A stretch of DNA of 64,000 bases from Solibacillus faecavium (GTDB lineage Bacteria; Bacillota; Bacilli; Bacillales_A; Planococcaceae), in assembly GCF_014836905.1 (NCBI RefSeq), contig NZ_JACSPZ010000004.1:186001-250000 (forward strand). Reading direction: 5' to 3'. A program made the position numbers and the translations under genes. Each line of letters begins with the position of its first letter. The stretch's first letter is position 1. Of the stretch, positions 1 to 5,926 are shown in pieces. The notes below the pieces were generated by a model that did not search any database, was not told where the DNA came from, and was given only the letters and a program-made list of their open reading frames with translations.

Positions 1-165
1 ACTGTCCTTGTCAAAAAGCAACCAAAGGAATGCATCAAATACTGTAGTTTTACCTGTGGCATTATCACCATAGATTCGAGCATTTTCACGTTTTAAATCC
101 ACATCCAACTTACTAATGCCTTTAAAATTTCGTAATTTGATAAAGATTAATTCGATTTTCTTCAT
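1..165 (-). CDS. AAA/SMC-type ATPase, N-terminal fragment (runs off window)
   Basis: Only the first 55 codons are present; the gene continues beyond base 1. The start is the ATG at 165-163, preceded by a strong AGGAGG site at 175-180. The fragment begins MKKIELIFIKLRNFKG and carries a Walker A loop, GDNATGKTT, at residues 33-41, the layout of SbcC/RecF/RecN-like ATPases that open with a beta strand followed by the P-loop. In prophage early regions such ATPases usually belong to recombination or nuclease functions. It is the last minus-strand gene seen of the prophage early cluster. The exact family cannot be settled from 55 residues. Confidence 0.75.
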   Translation of the reverse strand, partial: MKKIELIFIKLRNFKGISKLDVDLKRENARIYGDNATGKTTVFDAFLWLLFDKDS

Positions 166-180
166 ATAAATAAACCTCCT

Positions 181-240
181 GTGATATAATTTCAGAAATA
201 ATGTTTTTCAAGACCACTGTTGCTGCAGTGGTTTTTTTCA
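181..240 (+). ncRNA. Candidate short transcript: extended -10 promoter plus intrinsic terminator (unit 1)
   Basis: On the plus strand, against the direction of the surrounding genes, there is an extended -10 (TGATATAAT, hexamer 185-190) with a weak TTCATA at 161-166. About 23 bases later comes a hairpin CCACTG/CAGTGG (214-231) followed by seven T. The predicted RNA is about 40 nt. A second unit of the same architecture lies at 1437-1508. Transcription is inferred, not shown. Confidence 0.45.
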
Positions 241-483
241 TGCCACGGTAGATTCGATTTCCAACATTACAAACACCCTTACATCGTCTACCATCGCTAA
301 CACTTCTCGCATTTGGTCATGGTCTACAACTTGGCAATCGAAGCCGGTTAATTCTGTTGCATCCGATAAATGAACATTTGCTGTCGTATTGTCAAATTTC
401 GTTGCTTCGATACCGATAATCGATTTAAATCCGTACTTTTCAATTACAGCTATAGCTAGTTTTATCTTTTCAATTGCTGACAT
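238..483 (-). CDS. Hypothetical prophage protein
   Basis: This is an 81-residue protein of unknown family, starting MSAIEKIKLAIAVIEKYGF. The ATG at 483 has an AGGTGAT-type ribosome binding site just upstream. It is rich in acidic residues and has no transmembrane segment, Cys cluster or recognisable motif. It sits in the minus-strand early operon between the Cys-rich 268-residue protein and the ATPase, and its stop codon abuts the terminator of the plus-strand unit at 181-240. Real gene by RBS, coding length and operon position; function unknown. Confidence 0.7.
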   Translation of the reverse strand: MSAIEKIKLAIAVIEKYGFKSIIGIEATKFDNTTANVHLSDATELTGFDCQVVDHDQMREVLAMVDDVRVFVMLEIESTVA

Positions 484-512
484 TCAATCACCTACTTTCC
501 GACGGAATCCCA

Positions 513-571
513 TCAAGCAACCCTCAATTCTCCATGAGGACCGGCTAACCAACCGATTGAGGACTGCTTGA
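513..571. repeat. Large imperfect inverted repeat in a prophage gene gap
   Basis: Arms 513-528 and 556-571 match at 14 of 16 positions as inverted repeats, with a 27-base loop. A second hairpin, GCGAGC/GCTCGC, follows at 577-593. Together they fill the 123-base gap between the genes at 238-483 and 607-1413. No T-run follows on either strand, so this does not look like a plain terminator. Confidence 0.5.
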
Positions 572-606
572 CGAGAGCGAGCTATGGGCTCGCAATGTCA
601 ATTGAA

Positions 607-1413
607 TTAAATATGAACAACCATTGGATCTGTGATAATCTTTAAATTTTCTAAAGGATTTCTAACTCGTTTACTACCAAAAGGTGTATTAACGTCAACC
701 CATGATTTATCCTTTGCAACACGATTAACAGTTGAAGTATTCGCTGGTGTAGGTTCACTGTTCCAATCGACTCTAAACTGAACAATTGCTCCCTTTTTCA
801 ATTCTGTTATTGAAGGTACTTGTTTAACGGGACTGCTTTCTTCCCAAGCAATCGGCATAAATATAGTTCCAATTTGTAGCTTTTCTTTAACGAAAATTGT
901 TGCACCCTGCCCCAACGTTCCAAATAATCCATACGACTTCCAGTCACATTTCTTAATACTTGAACCATCACTGAAATTCACACCGCTATCACATTCGTAA
1001 GGATCAGTTGAAATCCCCTTACAATTAGGGCAACGATAACCTTGCTCACCGATACTCGCTTTTAAATCTTCTAAAGTATTGAAAATTCGCACGTTATTAT
1101 CTTTAATTTCAGGCTGGTTACATTCTTGGTAGTAATTCATGTACCAGTAATTACGTTTTTCTTCCCATGCATTTAAAATTTCTGCTGCGTCCATTCCTGT
1201 TTTTTCAGCGTAATGATTAGCTCTATCGATAACCCATTTGAATTTGTCGCAATATTTATGGAAACAACTTTTGAAACCCGGTTCTCCATAAGTCCCAATT
1301 GAAGCTCTCTCTAAAGGGCACCCATCCGGATTAAAACAACCGCAACTTTTTCTCTCATTACAATCACTTTCAACTGATGCTTTTAAATTTTCGTAACCTG
1401 TTGTTCCAATCAT
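607..1413 (-). CDS. Cys-rich prophage protein of unknown function
   Basis: The protein has 268 residues and a bipartite look. The N-terminal part has a dense Cys region (C18, C24, C26, C32, then two more near residues 50-55) that could bind zinc or an iron-sulfur cluster. A CPNC motif near residue 128 is followed by further Cys residues. The C-terminal 100 residues are Cys-free and resemble a small beta domain. The start at 1413 is chosen because GGGAG lies 8 bases upstream; a closer ATG at 1418 is out of frame and stops at once. It is in the early operon. No named family was recognised, and the metal binding is inference. Confidence 0.7.
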   Translation of the reverse strand: MIGTTGYENLKASVESDCNERKSCGCFNPDGCPLERASIGTYGEPGFKSCFHKYCDKFKWVIDRANHYAEKTGMDAAEILNAWEEKRNYWYMNYYQECNQPEIKDNNVRIFNTLEDLKASIGEQGYRCPNCKGISTDPYECDSGVNFSDGSSIKKCDWKSYGLFGTLGQGATIFVKEKLQIGTIFMPIAWEESSPVKQVPSITELKKGAIVQFRVDWNSEPTPANTSTVNRVAKDKSWVDVNTPFGSKRVRNPLENLKIITDPMVVHI

Positions 1414-1440
1414 TTCATTCTCCCTTTTCTGTCACGATGT

Positions 1441-1508
1441 GGTATAATCGTGTTAATAGAATTTTTCTAAACTTGCCGTTGATCGTTGCACCGATTAACG
1501 GTTTTTTT
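1441..1508 (+). ncRNA. Candidate short transcript: extended -10 promoter plus intrinsic terminator (unit 2)
   Basis: A second plus-strand unit has an extended -10 (TGGTATAAT, hexamer 1443-1448) with no clear -35, then about 27 bases, then a hairpin with arms CCGTTGATCG and CGATTAACGG (1476-1501) and a run of seven T. The predicted RNA is about 50 nt. It matches the unit at 181-240 in promoter (TGTGRTATAAT), spacing and terminator ending. The hairpin overlaps the 3' end of the small minus-strand ORF at 1495-1581. Confidence 0.45.
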
Positions 1509-1581
1509 GTGCCATAAAATACATAGCTTGTAAGCGTTGTTTGACTGTCATGATTCTCCACACTCTTGGTTTAATGCGCAT
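1495..1581 (-). CDS. Very small basic prophage protein (28 residues)
   Basis: The ORF encodes 28 residues beginning MRIKPRVWRIMTVKQRLQ and ending QKNR. It has a nearly ideal Shine-Dalgarno sequence (GGGGGG, about 6 bases before the ATG at 1581). It starts 11 bases after the TAG of the upstream HTH gene, so the two are probably translated from one message. The protein is strongly basic with an amphipathic helical middle, a form common among small prophage early proteins. It is below most gene-caller cut-offs. Its stop lies inside the hairpin of the opposing unit at 1441-1508. Function unknown. Confidence 0.55.
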   Translation of the reverse strand: MRIKPRVWRIMTVKQRLQAMYFMAQKNR

Positions 1582-1591
1582 TTTGTCCCCC

Positions 1592-1864
1592 CTAAAAAAT
1601 TGATATAACACGTATAAATGCCGGTACTAGCGATAAAGCTTGTGATACGTTTGCAAAAATATCTGTGCCGAATAAAACTACCATTGCTTGAAATTCACAA
1701 TTTGTTACTTTAACCCATTCTCTAAAAGTGGCAATATCCGTTAACTTACGATTACTCTCAAATTTACTTATGCAGGAACGGCTGCGGTTTAATAAGTCAG
1801 CCAGTTCCTGTTGTGTAAACCCTGCCGTTTCTCTGAATCCTTTCAGTATCTTTCCATAGTCCAT
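1592..1864 (-). CDS. XRE-family helix-turn-helix regulator
   Basis: This 90-residue protein has an N-terminal lambda-repressor-like HTH (residues 1-60; ETAGFTQQELADLLNRSRS is the helix-turn-helix core) and a hydrophobic C-terminal tail of about 25 residues that could be a membrane helix. A longer frame begins at 1888, but GGGGGAG lies 8 bases before the ATG at 1864, which fixes the start. A perfect 15-bp palindrome sits just upstream at 1882-1896, a likely self-operator. It is probably an early-gene regulator of the prophage. The hydrophobic tail is unusual for a plain XRE protein. Confidence 0.75.
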   Translation of the reverse strand: MDYGKILKGFRETAGFTQQELADLLNRSRSCISKFESNRKLTDIATFREWVKVTNCEFQAMVVLFGTDIFANVSQALSLVPAFIRVISIF

Positions 1865-1881
1865 TTTCGTTTCTCCCCCGT

Positions 1882-1896
1882 GTTCCAAAATGGAAC
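1882..1896. promoter_or_regulatory. 15-bp palindrome, putative operator of the XRE gene
   Basis: GTTCCA-AAA-TGGAAC is a perfect palindrome 18 bases upstream of the XRE start codon, with a half-site TGTTCCA at 1908-1914. Position and symmetry suggest an operator, probably for the adjacent HTH protein. No experiment or homologue was consulted. Confidence 0.45.
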
Positions 1897-1958
1897 GAGC
1901 CCTTTGATGTTCCAGCTAAGAACACATTTATTTGTGAAATAGAGATATACTTTAATTA

Positions 1959-2053
1959 GCAAGATAACTTGCTATTGAGCCATTGCCCTGGCTCTCCTAG
2001 TTCTGCCGGTTGCCCCCGGCTAAATGGCTTAAGCTAAAGCACCTGCCCGTGCA
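1959..2053 (-). repeat. Run of four hairpins, three with the same loop sequence
   Basis: Four consecutive stem-loops fill the gap upstream of the XRE gene: GCAAG/CTTGC (1959-1972), GAGCCA/TGGCTC (1977-1994), GCCGG/CCGGC (2005-2020) and GCAC/GTGC (2039-2052). The last three have loops TTGCCC, TTGCCC and CTGCCC on the plus strand, which read GGGCAA, GGGCAA and GGGCAG in a minus-strand transcript. None is followed by a T-run. Confidence 0.55.
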
Positions 2054-2056
2054 TAT
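2029..2056 (+). repeat. 28-bp direct repeat, copy 1
   Basis: This segment matches 4454-4481 at 26 of 28 positions, with a perfect 19-bp core (2035-2053 and 4460-4478). It contains the GCAC-CTGCCC-GTGC hairpin. The two copies are in the same orientation and flank the genes from the DUF771-like protein to the metallopeptidase. Confidence 0.8.
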
Positions 2057-2061
2057 ATTTT

Positions 2062-2295
2062 TTAGCTTGGCCATTCATTTAACATGATTTCACGGATAGC
2101 GTTACGCGTTTCTTTAGCTAACCAAACACGCTTGCCCCGTGTTTTGCCTCGACGTTGCCAACGTAATATCCGTGGATCGTGTAAAAAATACTCTTTCAAC
2201 ATATCTTCTTTAAATTTAGTAATACGGATTAAATCCTCAATGTCATAAACGAGTTGTTCGTCTAAACTTTCAAGTTCTTCAAGAATTTGAGTCAT
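2062..2295 (-). CDS. Small DUF771/excisionase-like prophage protein
   Basis: The protein has 77 residues. The middle and end (HDPRILRWQRRG, then KRVWLAKETRNAI, ending LNEW) fit my memory of the DUF771/helix-turn-helix phage proteins, in which a basic stretch is followed by a Trp and a closing helix with terminal Trp. The start at 2295 has GGAGGTAA 6-8 bases upstream. It lies 15 bases after the antirepressor stop, in the same minus-strand operon. Likely a DNA-binding early protein. The family assignment is by memory, not search. Confidence 0.55.
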   Translation of the reverse strand: MTQILEELESLDEQLVYDIEDLIRITKFKEDMLKEYFLHDPRILRWQRRGKTRGKRVWLAKETRNAIREIMLNEWPS

Positions 2296-2310
2296 GAACG
2301 TTACCTCCGT

Positions 2311-3096
2311 TTAATTTGCTCTTTGTGCAAATTCTTTAATTAAAATATCTGTTAAGGCGATTTGCCCTTTGCCTGTAATTAATGTTGTTCCTGTTTGGAT
2401 GTCACCATCTGTTCGTGCTACCACTGCTGGACGGACACGGAACCAACCTTGCTCGATATATCGCTGTTTAGGTAAATTTCTTTCTGCCCCGTGCTGCTTA
2501 ATGAGATAACCTTTCTCTCTCAGCCAGGCAATCAGTTTGTTACGCCCGATGTTTATGCCATGTTTTTCATAAACCATCTTTGCAAAAGTTCCAATATTTA
2601 CTGCGCTATCCGAAAGCGCTACAACCTTACCGAACTTCGTATATGGAGAATCAGCTTCAATTTGTTTATGAAGTGCTTGGTTTTCACGCTTTTGACGTTC
2701 CATCGCTCTTTGTGCTGCAAGTAAACCTTTAGCCATGATGATCGTTTCGTCGTCATCTTCACCAGCATGAACATAAGCGCCGTTTGCTCGAATTTCTTTT
2801 AAGATGGATTTGACTTGTTTTTTGAACTGCTTTGCAATTGGTTTTCGTGATTGCATTAAGACTTCATAAAGACCATCTTCAGTTAAAAGCCACATCTCTT
2901 GAGGACCACCAAGGGTAGAAACAATGTTTCGAACCTTATCTTCCTCGTCAATGCTTTTTAGCATCATGTGAGTAGCTGAATGTTCAATCCAAGTTGCAAC
3001 ATCTTTTGCTAAGAAAAGTGGATTTTCGAAAGAGCCGTACACTGCCAAATCCTTATTTAATACACGTTGTTGGTGAATAATTGCTAATTGATTCAT
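2311..3096 (-). CDS. Phage antirepressor (BRO-N plus ANT/KilAC domains)
   Basis: This 261-residue protein has a BRO-N-type N-terminal domain (residues 1-105: NPLFLAKDVATWIEHS, then DEEDKVRN, then LTEDGLYEVLMQSRKPIAK) and a C-terminal ANT domain (about 150-240: FAKMVYEKHGINIGRNKL, then WLREKGYLIKQ), joined by a helical linker. Such proteins counter prophage repressors or act as early regulators. An in-frame ATG at 3102 sits only one base from AGGAGG, so the ATG at 3096, seven bases away, is the better start. It follows the Cro-like gene closely and is read away from the operators. Confidence 0.85.
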   Translation of the reverse strand: MNQLAIIHQQRVLNKDLAVYGSFENPLFLAKDVATWIEHSATHMMLKSIDEEDKVRNIVSTLGGPQEMWLLTEDGLYEVLMQSRKPIAKQFKKQVKSILKEIRANGAYVHAGEDDDETIIMAKGLLAAQRAMERQKRENQALHKQIEADSPYTKFGKVVALSDSAVNIGTFAKMVYEKHGINIGRNKLIAWLREKGYLIKQHGAERNLPKQRYIEQGWFRVRPAVVARTDGDIQTGTTLITGKGQIALTDILIKEFAQRAN

Positions 3097-3107
3097 CTTC
3101 ATTCCTC

Positions 3108-3356
3108 CTATGCGCTTTTATTACCTTTTGGTAAATCTGTTTCAAAAATAAAAACCTCGTTAAAGGATAAATCTCTATATTCTGTTAAAACGCCAGAAAT
3201 AAATTTACCACCAGGATTTCGTTTACCATTTAATACTCGATTAACAGTACTATGTGCTACACCAATTTTCTTTGCAAACTCAGCTTCAGTAATGTGATTT
3301 TCCTTTAGATAGTTACGTAAAACGCAACTATCTAAGAATACTGCTTGTTTTGTCAT
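3108..3356 (-). CDS. Cro-like HTH regulator of the prophage
   Basis: An 82-residue protein with a helix-turn-helix (EAEFAKKIGVAHSTVNRVL, about residues 24-42). It is divergent from the CI-like gene across a 140-base operator region, the usual cI/cro arrangement, and is the first gene of the minus-strand early operon. The start is the ATG at 3356, with GAGGTG six bases before it; an upstream in-frame GTG at 3365 overlaps that ribosome binding site and is unlikely. One more copy of the operator sequence lies inside its 3' end (3121-3134). Confidence 0.8.
   Translation of the reverse strand: MTKQAVFLDSCVLRNYLKENHITEAEFAKKIGVAHSTVNRVLNGKRNPGGKFISGVLTEYRDLSFNEVFIFETDLPKGNKSA
3121..3134. promoter_or_regulatory. 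Operator copy inside the cro-like gene
   Basis: TTACC-TTTT-GGTAA is identical to the perfect operator at 3370-3383 but lies about 250 bases away, in the last codons of the cro-like gene. A distal operator could allow looping by the repressor; that role is inference. Confidence 0.55.
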
Positions 3357-3369
3357 TTCTTTCACCTCT

Positions 3370-3469
3370 TTACCTTTTGGTAATTACCTTATGGCAATAA
3401 TATATCATTTGTTTTACCTTTTGGCAACACTTTTACTTAAAAATTTTATATTTTATTTCCTTTTGGTAA
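3370..3469. promoter_or_regulatory. Prophage immunity operator cluster (four sites)
   Basis: Four copies of a 14-bp site with consensus TTACCNNNNGGYAA lie between the divergent cI-like and cro-like genes: 3370-3383 (perfect palindrome), 3384-3397, 3414-3427 and 3456-3469 (TTTCC variant). Centre spacings are 14, 30 and 42 bp. They are the likely binding sites of the CI-like and Cro-like proteins. Confidence 0.75.
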
Positions 3470-3505
3470 TAATAGTGCTTAAAATGAAATTTAAGGAGGG
3501 GTTTT

Positions 3506-3943
3506 ATGACTGAATTTGGCGCTTATATAAAGAAGATACGTGACTCTAAAGGTATGACTCTGAATCAACTTGCTTTATATGCAGAAATAAGCGCTGCCCA
3601 ATTATCTCGTATAGAAACAGGAAAACGTGGAACACCAAAGCCTCAAACAATCGAAAAAATAGCGCAAGCTTTAAAAGTAGATTATACGGAATTAATGAAG
3701 GTAGCTGGATATGTTGATAGTGAATCAGCGGATATTAAGAAAGATAAAATTGAAAATGACATCGCCAAACGCTTAAAACAATTCGAAAAAGAAATAGAAA
3801 ACAGCGATGGCTTAGCTTTTGATGGTGAGCCGATGTCAGATGAAGCAAAAGAATCGTTACTCGAATCAATGGAATTATTATTTAGACAAACACAACGAAT
3901 CAACAAGAAATATACACCTAAGAAGTACCGTGATGATGAATAA
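3506..3943 (+). CDS. CI-like prophage repressor (XRE family)
   Basis: This 145-residue protein has an N-terminal HTH (residues 5-65; MTLNQLALYAEISAAQLSR, with the following RIETGKRG) and an acidic/helical C-terminal tail ending in a basic KKYTPKKYR segment. It matches the short Firmicute prophage repressors that are partnered with an ImmA-type protease rather than carrying a LexA-like self-cleavage domain. AAGGAGGGG lies just before the ATG. It is divergent from the Cro-like gene across the operators and followed 23 bases later by the metallopeptidase gene, so repressor cleavage by that protease is a plausible induction route (by analogy with ImmR/ImmA). Confidence 0.85.
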   Translation: MTEFGAYIKKIRDSKGMTLNQLALYAEISAAQLSRIETGKRGTPKPQTIEKIAQALKVDYTELMKVAGYVDSESADIKKDKIENDIAKRLKQFEKEIENSDGLAFDGEPMSDEAKESLLESMELLFRQTQRINKKYTPKKYRDDE

Positions 3944-3966
3944 TATTAGGTAAAGCGAGTGATTGC

Positions 3967-4395
3967 ATGTGGATAAAAGAGAAAACCAATCAGTTAAAAC
4001 AAAAGTACAACACTAGCTGTCCATATCAGTTGGCAAATCATTTAAAAATACATGTCATGCAGCATGATCTTCATCACGAAATCAATGGCTATTATAAATA
4101 CGATCGTAGAAATCAGTATATTGTTATCAATTCGAAATTGGAAAAGCATACTCAGAAGGTTGTTTGTGCTCACGAATTAGGACATGCGTTATTCCATAAA
4201 AATGTAAATACACCTTTTATGAGTCAAAGTACTTTTTTGTCAGTCAGCAAAATCGAACGTGAAGCAAATTGCTTTGCTGCCGAATTATTAATACCAGACG
4301 AATCCTTTAGTGAATATGAAACGATTCAAACTATAGCTTCATTACATAAGGTCCCGATTGAATTAGTCGAGCTGAAATGTGAGAAGCTAATTTAA
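3967..4395 (+). CDS. ImmA/IrrE-family metallopeptidase
   Basis: A 142-residue zinc metallopeptidase with HELGH at 69-73 and a downstream glutamate-rich EREAN motif (residues 97-101) that should supply the third zinc ligand. This is the ImmA/IrrE (DUF955) fold. It is cotranscribed with the CI-like repressor, the same order as immR-immA of ICEBs1, where the protease inactivates the repressor during induction. The ribosome binding site (GAGTGAT) is modest, which fits low-level production. The specific target is inferred from gene order. Confidence 0.88.
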   Translation: MWIKEKTNQLKQKYNTSCPYQLANHLKIHVMQHDLHHEINGYYKYDRRNQYIVINSKLEKHTQKVVCAHELGHALFHKNVNTPFMSQSTFLSVSKIEREANCFAAELLIPDESFSEYETIQTIASLHKVPIELVELKCEKLI

Positions 4396-4453
4396 TACCT
4401 AAAAAAGAACATATATTCCCATTTAAGGGGGTGAGGTTAATAGATTACCATCA

Positions 4454-4481
4454 TTAAGTTAAAGCACCTGCCCGTGCAAAT
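4454..4481 (+). repeat. 28-bp direct repeat, copy 2
   Basis: This is the second copy of the repeat at 2029-2056, positioned just upstream of the integrase start codon. It could be part of the integrase leader or a protein-binding site. The GTG inside it opens a longer in-frame reading of the integrase. Confidence 0.8.
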
Positions 4482-4497
4482 GAATGGGGTAATCAAA

Positions 4498-5670
4498 ATG
4501 GCAAGATATAAAATGACAAAAACAAAAAAAGACAGCATCTATAAATATAAAGATGCTGCCGGAAACACAAAATATGCGTATCGTTATAAATTCTATGATA
4601 AGTTTCAAAATCGTCAAGAAAAGTCACAACAAGGATTTTCGACTGAGCAAGATGCAGAAAGAGCATTAATCGAAGTGAAAGCCGACATTCTAGATGGGAA
4701 TCAAAGTTATGTTACATCAGCTAACTACAAACTAATAGATTGGCTGACTATTTGGATGGATGCCAATAAAACTAACTGGCGCATTGGAACTTATGAATTA
4801 TACGAACGGCATATTAGGCTTCACATTTCACCGTTGATTGGAAAAATGAAGTTAACTAAGATTACCAACATGGTGATGCAAAGAGATTTAATTAATCCTC
4901 TTATCGAAAAAGGTTTATCACAGAGGACATTAAAAAGTGTTGGGAGAATTGTTATTGCAGCTCTCAATAGTGCTGTGGATGAACGTATTATCAGAAATAA
5001 TCCCGTTACCAAACTAGACTATGGGAAATTTAATGGGAAAAAGGATGGTAACTATTTTTCAGAGGAAGAGTTAAAGTTATTTTTAAACTATGTCTATAAA
5101 ACCGAGCCAACGAGCTACTACACCATCTTTTTAACCTTAGGTATGTCTGGTATCAGAAAAGGTGAATTGGCTGGCTTACGATGGTCTGATATCGATTTTG
5201 AGAATAATACGATTACGATTGAGCGAACTCGCGCAAATAAAAAAGTTGGACCACCTAAATCAGATAATGGCTACAGAACTATTTCGATAAACAAAATACT
5301 AATTAATCAACTAAAGAAATATAAAGTTTGGTGCATTCAAAATAAATGGGAAAAACAAATGACTGTCGAAAAAGATAGTTATGTATTTATTGATCGTTAC
5401 AAATTTACTCCTATCAGTGACACTTATGTAAATGATGCATTGGATTATTTATTAGAAAAGTGCACATATGATTTACCGAGAATCACACCACATGGTTTTC
5501 GTCATACTTTTGCATCGATTTTAATAGCGAATAAAATTCCGGTTGTATCAGTTGCAAAAATCATTGGAGATCACCCGACAACAGTTATGAATGTATATGC
5601 ACATTCGCTCAGTCGTGTCGAAGAAGAAACGGTAGAATTATTCAATCATTTTAATATTGGCGAAGGATAA
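4498..5670 (+). CDS. int: Tyrosine-family phage integrase
   Basis: The 390-residue integrase has an N-terminal arm-binding domain (residues 1-50: YKYKDAAGNTKYAYRYKF), a core-binding SAM-like domain (about 65-165) and a catalytic domain with R220 (GIRKGE), HGFR at 332-335, H359 and the nucleophile Y367 (NVYAHS). The full catalytic set is present. The frame is open from a GTG at 4474 inside the 28-bp repeat, but the ATG at 4498 matches the family's usual start (MARYK). It is the last prophage gene before the chromosomal comG operon, so the attachment site should lie just beyond it. Confidence 0.92.
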   Translation: MARYKMTKTKKDSIYKYKDAAGNTKYAYRYKFYDKFQNRQEKSQQGFSTEQDAERALIEVKADILDGNQSYVTSANYKLIDWLTIWMDANKTNWRIGTYELYERHIRLHISPLIGKMKLTKITNMVMQRDLINPLIEKGLSQRTLKSVGRIVIAALNSAVDERIIRNNPVTKLDYGKFNGKKDGNYFSEEELKLFLNYVYKTEPTSYYTIFLTLGMSGIRKGELAGLRWSDIDFENNTITIERTRANKKVGPPKSDNGYRTISINKILINQLKKYKVWCIQNKWEKQMTVEKDSYVFIDRYKFTPISDTYVNDALDYLLEKCTYDLPRITPHGFRHTFASILIANKIPVVSVAKIIGDHPTTVMNVYAHSLSRVEEETVELFNHFNIGEG

Positions 5671-5760
5671 ATATAAGTTCTTTTTTTGTGATTTGGGGTA
5701 CAGTTTGGGGTACACCCTCTCCTGTGCCCTTCTAAACGTAGGTATACCAACGTTTATTGG
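5671..5760. other. Likely prophage-chromosome junction (att region) with a TTTGGGGTACA tandem
   Basis: Between the integrase stop and the truncated comGG frame lie two direct copies of TTTGGGGTACA (5692-5702 and 5704-5714), spaced 12 bp apart, which may be integrase-binding sites. The comGG reading frame ends at 5732. The attachment core should be in about 5715-5760, but it cannot be delimited because the other prophage end is outside the window. Confidence 0.5.
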
Positions 5761-5926
5761 GAAATTCCAATGAATTATAAAATTTTAATTGTGCAAAATA
5801 TGCATTTGTATATAAAATGGCAGATCCAGTTACGATGAATAATAAGAGAATTGCCATTAAAAATAATGCCCCTTTTTCATTTTGGATCCAATGGTAACAC
5901 GAGGGATCGTTCTCTTTCCGTTCCAT
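5732..5926 (-). pseudogene. comGG: comGG, truncated at the prophage junction
   Basis: The 64-residue frame starts with a polar segment, then a single hydrophobic stretch (LFLMAILLLFIVTGSAILY, about residues 21-39), as in the N-terminus of the minor competence pseudopilin ComGG, the last gene of the comG operon. Family members known to me are roughly 110-125 residues, so about half is missing. It stops exactly where the integrase end of the prophage begins. The start at 5926 overlaps comGF by 50 bases and has GGTGAT nearby. The last residues may be phage-encoded. Loss of ComGG is expected to impair DNA uptake; excision could restore it. Confidence 0.65.

Noticed and set aside
199-249. Small peptide MFFKTTVAAVV... 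or LPLIVAP... read from the plus-strand units (type I toxin)
   Set aside because: No ribosome binding site precedes the frames and the sequence is dictated by the terminator hairpins.
5732-5926. Complete short protein in place of comGG
   Set aside because: The N-terminal membrane helix and operon position fit comGG, and it ends abruptly at the integrase boundary.
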